A DNA stretch of 64,000 bases, taken from contig LSLI01000003.1 of assembly GCA_001577345.1 (NCBI GenBank), forward strand, positions 1 through 64,000, given 5' to 3'. Shown piece by piece: positions 18,587-27,590 of this stretch. The translations under genes were made by a program, and so were the position numbers. The DNA is from Candidatus Gallionella acididurans. GTDB lineage: Bacteria > Pseudomonadota > Gammaproteobacteria > Burkholderiales > Gallionellaceae. Within the stretch, counting starts at the first letter, position 1. The number at the start of each line of letters is the position of its first letter. The notes beneath the pieces are model-generated. The model did no database searches and had not been told where the DNA came from. It was given only the letters and a program-made list of their open reading frames with translations.

Positions 18587-19513
18587 CTAAGGTGAGGCAT
18601 GCATCGCCTTGGCGATCACCTCACGGGTCAGGTGCGGGGCGAACAATTCGATGAAATCGTAGGTGTAGCCGCGCAGGTATTCGTTCTGGCGGATCGCGAT
18701 CCGCGTCGTGCTGGGCTTGAACAGGTGCCCGGCATCCATCATGCGCAGGTGTTTGTCGCGCTCGGGAATGAAGGCCATTTTCGCCAGTATTCCCACGCCT
18801 AACCCCAATTCCACATAGGTCTTGATCACATCGGCATCGATCGCGGTCAACGCGATGTTCGGCTGGATGTTGGCCGCCTCGAACGCGGCATTGATCTTGC
18901 CGCGCCCGCTGAACGCGAAGTCGTAGGTGATGATCGGGTATTGCGCGATCTTCGCCAGCGTCAGCTTTTTCTCGTTCAGCAAGGGATGTCTGGGCGGCGC
19001 GATCACGCAATGGTTCCATTCGTAACAAGGCAGCGTGACGAGCTCGTTATACAGCGCCAGGCTCTCGGTGGCGATACCGATGTCGGCCGCGCCGCCCAAC
19101 ACCTGCTCGGCGATCTGCGTCGGATTGCCCTGGTGCAGCCCCAGCTTGACGCCGGGATAGCGCTTGATGAACTGCTTGACCGTGGGCGGCAGGGCATAGC
19201 GCGCCTGGGTGTGCGTCGTGGCAATGGTCAGGCTGCCGCTGTTTTGCGAGTGGAATTCCTCGGCGACCTGTTTGAGGTTGCCGGCATCGTGCAGCATGCG
19301 CTGGGCGATCTCCAGCACGGCTTTCCCCGGCTCGGTGATCGCCACGATGCGCTTGCCGTTGCGCACGAAAATCTCGATACCCAGCTCATCCTCCAGCAAC
19401 CTGATCTGTTTGCTGATGCCGGGTTGCGAGGTATACAGCGCGGCGGCGGCGGAGGAGATGTTCAATCCCTGATTGACGATTTCGTTGAAGTAACGCAGTT
19501 GCTGCAGGTTCAT
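18587..19513 (-). CDS. cysB: CysB-type LysR regulator
   Basis: A 308-residue LysR-family regulator. The helix-turn-helix is at residues ~18-40 (SSAAAALYTSQPGISKQI), matching the CysB/Cbl subgroup. The effector domain contains the TTHTQARYALP segment that in CysB contacts sulfate, thiosulfate or O-acetylserine. CysB activates sulfate assimilation genes. It is divergent from the TauE-sulfite reductase-cysHDN genes with only 110 AT-rich bases between, an arrangement expected for a regulator controlling that operon and itself. Confidence 0.88.
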   Translation of the reverse strand: MNLQQLRYFNEIVNQGLNISSAAAALYTSQPGISKQIRLLEDELGIEIFVRNGKRIVAITEPGKAVLEIAQRMLHDAGNLKQVAEEFHSQNSGSLTIATTHTQARYALPPTVKQFIKRYPGVKLGLHQGNPTQIAEQVLGGAADIGIATESLALYNELVTLPCYEWNHCVIAPPRHPLLNEKKLTLAKIAQYPIITYDFAFSGRGKINAAFEAANIQPNIALTAIDADVIKTYVELGLGVGILAKMAFIPERDKHLRMMDAGHLFKPSTTRIAIRQNEYLRGYTYDFIELFAPHLTREVIAKAMHASP

Positions 19514-19623
19514 GACGACTCTCCAATATATTTATAAGCTATAAGATACTAACATAAAAGTATTTAGAGATATAAGAGGTGCAACCTAGAATGCACCCCA
19601 TTAATTCCAACGGGTGGTGGCGC
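19514..19623. promoter_or_regulatory. divergent control region of cysB and the sulfate operon
   Basis: An AT-rich stretch containing repeated ATAAG-like half-sites (TTATAAGC, TATAAGATA, GATATAAGAG), compatible with CysB binding and with overlapping promoters. Exact sites cannot be fixed by eye. Confidence 0.45.
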
Positions 19624-20403
19624 ATGGACTGGATGTACACATTGTCGGGCTTTCTGGTCGGCCTGGTCGTCGGGGTCACCGGGGCGGGAGGCGGGTCATT
19701 GATGACGCCGTTGCTGGTGCTGCTGTTCGGTGTTTCCCCGGCCACAGCGGTCGGTACCGACCTGCTGTATGCCTCGCTGACCAAGACGTTGGGCGGCTGG
19801 GTGCATGGGCGGCGCGGCACGGTGGATTGGAAAGTGGTGGGCTTGCTCAGCCTGGGCAGTTTGCCCGCCGCGGTGTTCACCATCGCGCTGTTGAAATATC
19901 TGGCGCTGGACCAGAAGACATTGGGCGGGCTGGTGACCGGCGTGTTGAGCGTGGCCCTGTTGCTGACCGCCGGCGCGCTGTTGTTGAAGGCCCAAATCAG
20001 GAAGCTCGCGCAGCGCAAGGATGGCACCCTGTATGAGTTGCGTGATCACCATCTCCCCGCCGCGACGATCATCACCGGCATCGTCGTCGGCACGCTGGTG
20101 GCGATCTCCTCGGTGGGCGCGGGTGTGCTGGGCACGGTCGCCCTGCTGTTCCTGTATCCGCGCATGCAGGCGGCGAAAGTGGTGGGCACGGACATCGCCC
20201 ATGCCGTGCCTCTGACCGCGGTGGCCGGCATGGGGCATCTGGCATTGGGCACGGTTGACCTGGTGTTGCTGGGCAGCCTGCTGATGGGCTCGCTGCCCGG
20301 AATATATATCGGCAGCCATCTGAGCGCCAGGGTACCGGAAGCGGTGCTGCGCCCGGTGCTGGCAGCCATGCTGCTGGTCATCGGGGTCCGAATGGTTTTG
20401 TAG
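19624..20403 (+). CDS. TauE/SafE family sulfur-anion permease
   Basis: A 259-residue membrane protein with about seven to eight helices and the two TauE/SafE repeats. The glycine-rich VTGAGGGSLMTPLL is in the first and SSVGAGVLGTVALLFLYP in the second. The family moves sulfite, sulfoacetate or, in sulfate-assimilation clusters, possibly sulfate. As the first gene after cysB and before sulfite reductase, it is probably the sulfate entry route here, since no CysTWA or CysP genes are nearby. The start at 19624 (MDWMYTLSG) was chosen at the hydrophobic onset; ATGs at 19579 and 19591 are in frame. Confidence 0.82.
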   Translation: MDWMYTLSGFLVGLVVGVTGAGGGSLMTPLLVLLFGVSPATAVGTDLLYASLTKTLGGWVHGRRGTVDWKVVGLLSLGSLPAAVFTIALLKYLALDQKTLGGLVTGVLSVALLLTAGALLLKAQIRKLAQRKDGTLYELRDHHLPAATIITGIVVGTLVAISSVGAGVLGTVALLFLYPRMQAAKVVGTDIAHAVPLTAVAGMGHLALGTVDLVLLGSLLMGSLPGIYIGSHLSARVPEAVLRPVLAAMLLVIGVRMVL

Positions 20404-20483
20404 GGCGGACATGGCTTCAAGTAACTGGTTGGGAAGGTTTTTTGGCAGCCCGGAACAATTATGAATCTGCAAGGAGAAACACA

Positions 20484-22535
20484 ATGAGCATCAACACACA
20501 GGATTTATCCGATCTCGAAGAGATAGACAGACTCGAACAGGCGATCCAGACTTTTATCGAGGGCCGTGTCGATCCGGATCGCTTTACCGCGGTGCGGCTG
20601 CAGCAGGGCGTGTATGGCCAGCGCCAGGACGGCGTGAACATGCTGCGCATCAAGATCCCCGGCGGGCGTTTGAACGCGGACCAGCTGGATGCGATCGCCG
20701 ACGTGACGGAAACCTTTTCGCAGCGCGGCATCGCGCATCTGACCACGCGCCAGGCGATACAGGTGCATTTCATCCCGCTGGCGAAGATGCCCAGCGCGAT
20801 GCGCCGTCTGGCCCGGGTCAACATGACCACGCGCGAAGCATGCGGCAACACCGTGCGCAACATGTCGGCGTGCGCGCTGTCCGGCGTGTGCCCCAAACAA
20901 CACGTGGATGTGGCGGCTCATGTCGACGGCGCGACGCAGCATTTTTTGCGCAATCCGCTGAACCAGCAGATGCCGCGCAAATTCAAGATCAGCTTCTCCG
21001 CCTGCGAGTCGGATTGCGCGCAGTCGCTGTTGCACGATGCGGGCGTGATCGCCATCAAAAAAGACGGCCAGCCCGGCTTCAGGGTCAAGGCCGGCGGCGG
21101 CTTGGGGCACAAGCCGCGCGAGTCCATTGTGGTCGAGGAATTCATTCCGGAGAGCGAGTTGCTGTTCTCGCTGGAGGCGCTGGTGACCCTGCACAACAAA
21201 TACTCGGATCGCACCAAGCGCGCCAAGTCGCGCATCAAATTTCTGGTCGAGCGTTTTGGCGTCGACGGCTTCCTGGAGAAATATCGCGAAGAGTTTGAGC
21301 GCACCAAAAGGGCGCTTGCCGGCCAGCCTTATCCAAAAGGCGTGTGGCAGGAGCAGACCGGGCAGCAGGTTCCGGGATCGGGCGCACCGCGCAAGCTGTT
21401 CGCGCAGCGCCAGGCCGGACTGTTCGTGTTGCCGGTCGCCTTGTCCATCGGGGACGTCAAGCCGGCGCAGTTGCGCGGCATTGCCGGATTGTTGCGCGTG
21501 CACGGTCTGGATGAAGTGCATACCACGCAGGACCAGAACCTGATCATCCTCAATGTGCCGGAAAACAAACTGGCGAAGCTGCGCAGCGGTCTGGCTGAGC
21601 TGGACCTGCATGAGCCGGTCACCGGCGACAACGTGGTGGCCTGCCCGGGCACGTCGACGTGCCGTCTGGGCATCACTGCCAGTACCGTGGTCGCGCCGCA
21701 GTTGTCCGGCGGCAAGGCCGATCTGCGCATACGCGTGTCGGGCTGCCATAACGGTTGCGCTCAACCTGAGACCGGCGATATCGGCATCTACGGCGAAGGC
21801 AAGCGCATGCACGGCAAGCTGGTGCCGCATTACCAGATGTACTTTGGCGGCGATGGCACGGGCGGCGATGGCACGGGCGGCAAGCTGGCGATCAAGGGCC
21901 CGTCGCTGCCGGTGGCGCGCGTCAAGCAGGCGATAGCACGCGTGCAGCAAGCCCATCTTGACAGCGGCGAAGCGAATTTTTTCGCCTGGGTGCGTGCGCA
22001 GCAGCCGGATTATTTCAAGCAATTACTGGCCGATCTGGGCGAAGTAAAAGCCGAGGAATTGCACACGGTGATGCATGATTACGGCGAGGCGAGCGACTTC
22101 CGCGTGCTGCAACTCGGCGGCGGCGAATGCGCCGGCGCATCGCAGGTGCTGATCGGCGCGAATTTCTTCGAGGCTGCGCACGAACGCGCATACCGCAATG
22201 CACTGGTGTTCCAGCGCAAGTACGACGAGGCGGCCCAGTGCAACGAGGCGATCCTGCGTTTGCTCGGTTCGGGGTTGGCGCAGTTGCTGGGCGGCGTGCG
22301 CCAGGACGATCTGGACAAACTGTCCATCCAGCTGCAGCAATTGTTACCCGGCCAGCTCGCCGACGAGCTCGCGCGCATCGCCTCGGCTTTGGCGGGAGTG
22401 GATGAAATCAGCCAGGAAGAACTCGCCATCATCAGCGCGGCGGTGGATGACTGGACGGTGAAGGTGGCGACATTCGCGATGCAACAGGACGCGCAGCTTG
22501 ATTTGACCGAAGCCGCTGCCGGCTTGACGGTATAG
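20484..22535 (+). CDS. cysI: siroheme sulfite/nitrite reductase with C-terminal extension
   Basis: A 683-residue hemoprotein that reduces sulfite to sulfide in assimilation. It has the duplicated ferredoxin-like and siroheme half-domains. The cluster/siroheme cysteines are in CPGTSTC near residue 387 and GCHNGC near residue 420. After the catalytic core (~residue 560) there is an extra ~115-residue helical tail with no recognised motif. A 15-base in-frame tandem repeat encodes GDGTG twice near residue 460. AAGGAG precedes the ATG. No cysJ is nearby, so electrons may come from ferredoxin. A nitrite substrate is unlikely given the cys neighbours. Confidence 0.87.
   Translation: MSINTQDLSDLEEIDRLEQAIQTFIEGRVDPDRFTAVRLQQGVYGQRQDGVNMLRIKIPGGRLNADQLDAIADVTETFSQRGIAHLTTRQAIQVHFIPLAKMPSAMRRLARVNMTTREACGNTVRNMSACALSGVCPKQHVDVAAHVDGATQHFLRNPLNQQMPRKFKISFSACESDCAQSLLHDAGVIAIKKDGQPGFRVKAGGGLGHKPRESIVVEEFIPESELLFSLEALVTLHNKYSDRTKRAKSRIKFLVERFGVDGFLEKYREEFERTKRALAGQPYPKGVWQEQTGQQVPGSGAPRKLFAQRQAGLFVLPVALSIGDVKPAQLRGIAGLLRVHGLDEVHTTQDQNLIILNVPENKLAKLRSGLAELDLHEPVTGDNVVACPGTSTCRLGITASTVVAPQLSGGKADLRIRVSGCHNGCAQPETGDIGIYGEGKRMHGKLVPHYQMYFGGDGTGGDGTGGKLAIKGPSLPVARVKQAIARVQQAHLDSGEANFFAWVRAQQPDYFKQLLADLGEVKAEELHTVMHDYGEASDFRVLQLGGGECAGASQVLIGANFFEAAHERAYRNALVFQRKYDEAAQCNEAILRLLGSGLAQLLGGVRQDDLDKLSIQLQQLLPGQLADELARIASALAGVDEISQEELAIISAAVDDWTVKVATFAMQQDAQLDLTEAAAGLTV
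21849..21878 (+). repeat. 15-base tandem repeat inside sulfite reductase
   Basis: Two exact copies of GGCGATGGCACGGGC, adding five residues in frame in a surface-type glycine-rich loop. Confidence 0.8.
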
Positions 22536-22544
22536 GAGACGAAC

Positions 22545-23294
22545 ATGAAACAGAAAATCGATCAGGCGGTGGCCGTGCTGCAACAGGCGGTGCGCGATTT
22601 TTCGCCGGTGTGTTTCGCCAACAGTCTGGGCGCGGAAGACATGGTGCTGACCGACCTGATCGCCAGGCACCGTTTGGACATAGGGATGTTCAGCCTGGAT
22701 ACCGGACGCCTGCCGCAACAAACTTATGACCTGATGCAGAAAGTGCGCGAGCATTATGCGGTTCCATTGCAGGTGTACTTTCCGGACAGCGCGCTGGTCG
22801 AGGAATATGTCGCGCAGCACGGCATCAACGGATTTTACGACAGCGTGGAGAATCGCAAGGGTTGCTGCTACGCGCGCAAGGTGGAACCGTTGCGCCGCGC
22901 ATTGGCAGGCAATAGAGCATGGATCACCGGGATGCGCCGCGAACAGGCTGCCACGCGCGGCACGCTGGAAGTCTCCAGTTTCGATACGGACAACGGTTTG
23001 CAGAAGCTCAATCCGTTGCTGGACTGGTCGAATAAGGACGTGTGGGCATACATCCGCGAATACGATGTGCCCTACAACAAGCTGCACGACCAGTTCTACC
23101 CCAGTCTCGGCTGCGCGCCCTGCACCCGCTCAGTCACGCCGGGTGAAGATATCCGCGCCGGGCGCTGGTGGTGGGAACATCCAGATAATAAGGAATGCGG
23201 CCTGCATGTGAGCAGTACTTCACTCGAAGCGAGCAGGATCAGGGTGCGGGAGATATCCATGCAGGTTCATGACACTCAGAAAGCAATTGCGTAA
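22545..23294 (+). CDS. cysH: adenylylsulfate (APS) reductase
   Basis: A 249-residue thioredoxin-dependent reductase turning activated sulfate into sulfite. Besides the PP-loop-like fold, it has CCYARK near residue 106 and GCAPC near residue 190. These are the four cysteines of a [4Fe-4S] cluster, the mark of APS-type (not PAPS-type) enzymes. The C-terminal ECGLH supplies the catalytic cysteine. This agrees with the absence of an APS kinase (cysC) in the cluster. Starts 9 bases after the sulfite reductase stop with AGGAG. Confidence 0.93.
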   Translation: MKQKIDQAVAVLQQAVRDFSPVCFANSLGAEDMVLTDLIARHRLDIGMFSLDTGRLPQQTYDLMQKVREHYAVPLQVYFPDSALVEEYVAQHGINGFYDSVENRKGCCYARKVEPLRRALAGNRAWITGMRREQAATRGTLEVSSFDTDNGLQKLNPLLDWSNKDVWAYIREYDVPYNKLHDQFYPSLGCAPCTRSVTPGEDIRAGRWWWEHPDNKECGLHVSSTSLEASRIRVREISMQVHDTQKAIA

Positions 23295-23342
23295 AAGCGC
23301 TGTGGGATCGCAAAAACCGGAATGATAGAAACGGAACATATT

Positions 23343-24272
23343 ATGGAACTAGCCGAGAAAGAAAGAATGACTGCACACACTTTTACCCACCTGGACGCGC
23401 TGGAAAGCGAATCCATACACATCATGCGCGAGGTCGCGGCGGAGTGCAAAAATCCCGCGCTGCTGTTTTCCGGCGGCAAGGATTCCATCGTGATGCTGCG
23501 TCTGGCCGAGAAGGCGTTCCGTCCCGCGAAGTTTCCGTTCCCGCTGGTGCATATTGACACCGAGCACAACTTCCCCGAGGTGATCTCGTTTCGCGACAAA
23601 CGCGCCGTCGAGCTGGGCGAGCGGCTGATCGTGCGTTCGCTGGAGGATTCCATCAGGAAAGGCACGGTCGTGCTGAAGAGCGCAACGCAGAGCCGCAATG
23701 TGTTCCAGTCTGTGACGCTGCTCGAGACCATCGCGGAATTCGGCTTCGATGCCTGCATGGGCGGCGCTCGGCGCGACGAGGAAAAGTCGCGCGCCAAGGA
23801 ACGCATCTTCTCGTTTCGCGACGAGTTCGGCCAGTGGGACCCGAAGAACCAGCGCCCGGAGTTGTGGGACATTTACAACACCCGCGTGCATGCCGGCGAG
23901 AATATCCGCGTGTTCCCGATCAGCAACTGGACCGAAATGGACATCTGGCAATACATAGAGCGCGAGCGGCTGGAAATACCCGACATTTATTTCGCGCACG
24001 AACGCGAAGTGATCCAACGTCCGGGCGGCCTGATGCCGGTGAGCGAACTGGTGCAGCCGCAACCCGGCGAGAAGGTGGTCAGGAAAACCGTGCGTTTCCG
24101 CACTGTCGGCGATATCACCTGCACCTGCCCGGTGGAATCCAATGCGAAAAATGCGCTGGAGATCATCGCGGAAACGGCGATTACGCGCATCACCGAACGC
24201 GGCGCGACGCGCATGGATGACCAGACTTCGGATGCTTCGATGGAGTTACGGAAAAAAGAAGGGTATTTTTGA
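23343..24272 (+). CDS. cysD: sulfate adenylyltransferase subunit 2
   Basis: About 309 residues. The catalytic subunit of ATP sulfurylase with the PP-loop FSGGKDSIV near residue 43 and conserved FRDKRAVELG, GGARRDEEKSRAKER and C-terminal RGATRMDDQTSD. It makes APS from sulfate and ATP, driven by GTP hydrolysis in CysN. The start is uncertain: ATGs at 23322, 23343 and 23367 are in frame. 23343 was chosen because of a GGA a few bases upstream. It ends 2 bases before cysN. Confidence 0.92.
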   Translation: MELAEKERMTAHTFTHLDALESESIHIMREVAAECKNPALLFSGGKDSIVMLRLAEKAFRPAKFPFPLVHIDTEHNFPEVISFRDKRAVELGERLIVRSLEDSIRKGTVVLKSATQSRNVFQSVTLLETIAEFGFDACMGGARRDEEKSRAKERIFSFRDEFGQWDPKNQRPELWDIYNTRVHAGENIRVFPISNWTEMDIWQYIERERLEIPDIYFAHEREVIQRPGGLMPVSELVQPQPGEKVVRKTVRFRTVGDITCTCPVESNAKNALEIIAETAITRITERGATRMDDQTSDASMELRKKEGYF

Positions 24273-24274
24273 TC

Positions 24275-25525
24275 ATGAGCAGCACAACGCAATTACTGAG
24301 ATTCATTACCGCAGGCAGCGTGGACGACGGCAAGAGCACGCTGATCGGCCGGCTGCTGCATGACTCCAAATCGATTTTCGAGGATCAGTTTTCGGCAATC
24401 TCCAAAACCAGCGCAAAGCGCGGCATGGCCACGGTTGATTTTTCCCTGCTCACCGACGGCCTGCAGGCCGAGCGCGAGCAGGGCATCACGATAGATGTGG
24501 CATACCGCTACTTCGCCACGCCCAGGCGCAAGTTCATCATCGGCGACACGCCCGGCCACGAGCAATACACCCGAAATATGGTGACGGCCGCCAGCACCGC
24601 CAACCTGGTGGTTATCCTGGTCGATGCGCGCAAGGGTGTGCTGGTGCAGACGCGCCGCCACACTTACCTGGCGAGTCTGGTCGGCATCCCGCATATCGTG
24701 CTGGCGGTCAACAAGATGGACATGGTGGATTATTCCCAGGCACGATTCAGCGAAATTTGCGCGGAGTATCTGAAATTCGCCGCGCAGCTGGGTTTGACTG
24801 ACATTACCTGCATCCCGCTGTCGGCATTGGTTGGCGACATGCTGGTGGAGCGCGGCGATAACCTGGACTGGTATCAGGGCACGACGCTGATGAACCTGCT
24901 GGAGAACATCGTGATCGATTACGACGTGAACACCACCGACTTCCGTTATCCGGTGCAATGGGTATGCCGTCCGCAGACCGAGGAATACCATGACTTCCGC
25001 GGTTTCATGGGGCGCATCGAGGCGGGCGAGATCGCGGTCGGTGACGAGATCACCGTGCTGCCCTCGGGCCGCACCAGCAGGGTGAAGGAGATCGTCACTT
25101 ACGACGGCAAGCTGCAACGTGCTTACGCTCCGCAATCCGTCGCACTGACGCTGGAAGACGAGATCGATATTTCGCGTGGCGACATGTTCGTGAGCGGCGG
25201 AGTTGCGCCAAAGGTGGCGAAAGAGTTTGAAGCCATGCTGTGCTGGCTGTCCGAAACCCCGCTCGATCAGAATCGCAAGTACCTGATCAAGCACACCACG
25301 CGTACCGCGAAGTGTTTGTTCTCCGGCATCGCCTATCGCGTGGATGTGAACACGCTGGAGCAGCACGCCGCCGCCACGCTCAACATGAACGACATCGCGC
25401 GCGTGGCGATGAAGGTGCAACAGCCGCTGGTGTTCGACAGCTACACCACCGACCGCGCCACCGGCAGTTTCATCGTGATCGACGAGGCGACCAATAATAC
25501 GGTTGCGGCGGGAATGATTGCATGA
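24275..25525 (+). CDS. cysN: sulfate adenylyltransferase subunit 1 (GTPase)
   Basis: A 416-residue EF-Tu-like GTPase that powers APS formation by CysD. G1 is GSVDDGKST near residue 14, G3 is DTPGHEQY near residue 91 and G4 is NKMD near residue 146, followed by two beta-barrel domains. There is no fused CysC kinase domain at the C-terminus, which fits the APS-reductase route in this operon. The ATG at 24275 has AAGG upstream. Last gene of the sulfate operon. Confidence 0.95.
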   Translation: MSSTTQLLRFITAGSVDDGKSTLIGRLLHDSKSIFEDQFSAISKTSAKRGMATVDFSLLTDGLQAEREQGITIDVAYRYFATPRRKFIIGDTPGHEQYTRNMVTAASTANLVVILVDARKGVLVQTRRHTYLASLVGIPHIVLAVNKMDMVDYSQARFSEICAEYLKFAAQLGLTDITCIPLSALVGDMLVERGDNLDWYQGTTLMNLLENIVIDYDVNTTDFRYPVQWVCRPQTEEYHDFRGFMGRIEAGEIAVGDEITVLPSGRTSRVKEIVTYDGKLQRAYAPQSVALTLEDEIDISRGDMFVSGGVAPKVAKEFEAMLCWLSETPLDQNRKYLIKHTTRTAKCLFSGIAYRVDVNTLEQHAAATLNMNDIARVAMKVQQPLVFDSYTTDRATGSFIVIDEATNNTVAAGMIA

Positions 25526-26024
25526 AGTAGGGCGTGGCACCCAGAGGCCTCCGTCCGCAAGACTTGGCGAGCATGCTCGAGTTTGCGGTTCCACTGAAGT
25601 TTTTGCTTCAGCGCGGGCTGCTGGCAACGGTGCCGCCTGTTGCCTTTGTCCTTGCCCTGTTGCTTCCCATTTTTTCCTGATCGTGCGTCACGCTCACGGT
25701 GTGATTCTGCCTGTCTGACCAGCGGAGGCTGCAGGGATAAGCCCTTTCAGGCGCGGGCACTGCGATGCCCAGGCGCATCGTTTGACCCAGCTGGATCTTT
25801 GGCCGCGCCGGACGCGAACATCTCGCTCAAAGAATCCATCATCCTGAATTTGCATAACCTTCAATTCAGTCTTGCGAAATACCACTCAGCAAATGACAGG
25901 CCGTTGGCTTGTGTGCGATACCGCACGGAGAGATTTTTAACGAATATATAGCATCAAACTATATGTCATCGCCCTGTGCAGGAGTGCAAGTGCGTAGTCG
26001 ATTGCTGTTGCGGAGGAAAACAAA
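25526..26024. other. gene-poor stretch after cysN
   Basis: About 500 bases with no convincing gene. It contains a cruciform-like hairpin at 25554-25589 (CCGCAA/TTGCGG around the palindrome GAGCATGCTC) and a smaller CTGAAG/CTTCAG hairpin near 25595-25613, either of which could end the cys transcript. Base composition turns more AT-rich after about 25840, as expected for a promoter region of the small candidate genes that follow. Confidence 0.5.
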
Positions 26025-26204
26025 ATGAAATCAGCACCTGTCTCCGACCGGGAGGCGCTCACCGGGGAACTGGTAAACAAGCTCCGCAGCAACATAATAA
26101 TAAAGCGGCTCAACGCCACGATCACCCATACCAGCCAGTCAGGGAAGCCGACAAGTGCTCCGGGTCAGGCGACTTTGAATTTCCGGCTCCACATGCGCTG
26201 GTAG
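26025..26204 (+). CDS. candidate small protein, 59 residues
   Basis: An open frame starting MKSAPVSDREALTGE, with a very good ribosome site (GGAGGAAAA, 5 bases before the ATG). The middle (LVNKLRSNIIIKRLN) would form an amphipathic basic helix; the rest is polar. No family recognised. It is supported only by its ribosome site and position in an otherwise empty region, so it may be chance. Confidence 0.35.
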   Translation: MKSAPVSDREALTGELVNKLRSNIIIKRLNATITHTSQSGKPTSAPGQATLNFRLHMRW

Positions 26205-26292
26205 TTCGCGGCCATACTTTCCCGGACGCGGCACATGGAGCAGGAATTGGGTGCTTAACATTACCTGAAAACAGGGACCGAAGGGAGCAGTC

Positions 26293-26406
26293 ATGACACA
26301 AACACTTGCCAAGTTTGCACGCTTCATTGGAAATTACCGCTACTATCGCAGGCAAGGATTAAGTTCCAGGGCGGCATGGTATCTGGCCAGCACGACACTT
26401 CCCTGA
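26293..26406 (+). CDS. candidate small basic protein, 37 residues
   Basis: An open frame starting MTQTLAKFARFIGN, with AGGGAG 6 bases before the ATG. It is rich in Arg and Tyr (YRYYRRQGLSSRAAW) and ends in a short hydrophobic tail. This arrangement, a short helix with an RYYRR(x)G-S-R-AW core, resembles small conserved Betaproteobacterial proteins of unknown role. The resemblance is from memory and was not tested. Confidence 0.5.
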   Translation: MTQTLAKFARFIGNYRYYRRQGLSSRAAWYLASTTLP

Positions 26407-26615
26407 GCAGCAAAGACCCTGCCGACAGAGGGCATGTTGTACTGCCGTATAGCGCGCCATATTGAGTATTCCGTAATTCATTGCACCCGAACGGGTTTGT
26501 CATTGGCAAATCACGGAACGCCCAATAGTGGGTGCGTTTCCCGATGCTGGCTGCGCAAGGCTATCGTAGTGTGTTATCTTTCGCCTTGTCCGATCGCCGA
26601 TGTTTTCCAATTTAC

Positions 26616-27548
26616 ATGAGCCTGTTTGCCTTGATCACCGCGCTGTTGCTCGAGCAGCTTCACCCGCTTTCATCGCGCAAACATCTGCATGGCTGGCTGT
26701 CCGGTTACGTCAATTATTTCCAGCATAACTTCAACGCAGGCGAACACCGGCACGGCAAGATCGCGTGGCTGGTCGCGGTGTTGCCGCTGGTGACAGGCGT
26801 CGCGGTTTCCTGCCGTTTGTTATATCAGGTGCACCCGGTGCTTGCCTGGGCGTTCAACGTGCTGGTGTTGTATCTCACGATGGGCTTCCGCCAGTTCAGC
26901 CATTATTTCACCGATATTCATCTGGCGTTGCGCGCCGGAAAGCTGGATGAGGCGCGCGGACTGTTGTCGCGCTGGCGCGGTTTTCCTTCGCACGAATTGA
27001 ATGCCGAAGAGGTGGCGCGTGTCACCATCGAACAGGCGCTGATTGCCTCGCATCGCAACGTGTTCGGCGTGATCGTGTGGTTCGTATTGTTCAGCGCGCT
27101 GGGCCTGGGCGGCGCGGCGGGTGCCCTGTTGTATCGCCTGGGACAATTCCTGCGCACACGCTGGGGCGGCGGTGATGAAATGGGTGAATTTGGCGGTTTT
27201 GCGCGGCAGGCATTCTATATTCTGGAATGGTTGCCGATACGCATGACCGCGATGACCTTCGCCATCGTGGGTAATTTCGAGGATACGGTTCATTGCTGGC
27301 GCACCCAGGCAGCAAGCTGGCCGGATCCCGAAGCGGGAATATTGCTGGCGAGCGGTGCAGGGGCACTGGGCGTGCGCCTGGGCATGCCGATCGCGCAGGG
27401 CGGGGTGCTGGAAGATCGGGCAGAGTTGGGTGTCGGCGATGCTGCCGATGCCGATTTCATGCAAAGCGCCGTCGGGCTGGTGTGGCGCTCGGTGGTTTTC
27501 TGGCTGATCCTGTTGTTGTTGCTGACGCTGGCCAGTTTGCTGGGATAA
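26616..27548 (+). CDS. CobD/CbiB-family integral membrane protein
   Basis: A 310-residue membrane protein resembling the CobD/CbiB (and AmpE-like) family. It has an N-terminal helix (MSLFALITALLLEQL), a second pair near residues 50-95, a soluble part with RGFPSHELNAEEVARVTIEQAL, and helices near residues 150-175 and at the C-terminus. True CbiB attaches aminopropanol to cobyric acid, but no cobalamin genes are nearby, so that activity is doubtful. The start at 26616 places the hydrophobic helix first; an earlier in-frame ATG would add 28 unlikely residues. Confidence 0.75.
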   Translation: MSLFALITALLLEQLHPLSSRKHLHGWLSGYVNYFQHNFNAGEHRHGKIAWLVAVLPLVTGVAVSCRLLYQVHPVLAWAFNVLVLYLTMGFRQFSHYFTDIHLALRAGKLDEARGLLSRWRGFPSHELNAEEVARVTIEQALIASHRNVFGVIVWFVLFSALGLGGAAGALLYRLGQFLRTRWGGGDEMGEFGGFARQAFYILEWLPIRMTAMTFAIVGNFEDTVHCWRTQAASWPDPEAGILLASGAGALGVRLGMPIAQGGVLEDRAELGVGDAADADFMQSAVGLVWRSVVFWLILLLLLTLASLLG

Positions 27549-27590
27549 CAATCTAATGACTAATTCCATGAGGCATGAAAAAATCCGGCC

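Noticed and set aside
20505-22022. 505-codon open frame on the minus strand over sulfite reductase
   Set aside because: A shadow of a GC-rich gene: low-complexity His/Gln/Ala/Arg composition, no ribosome site, no family.
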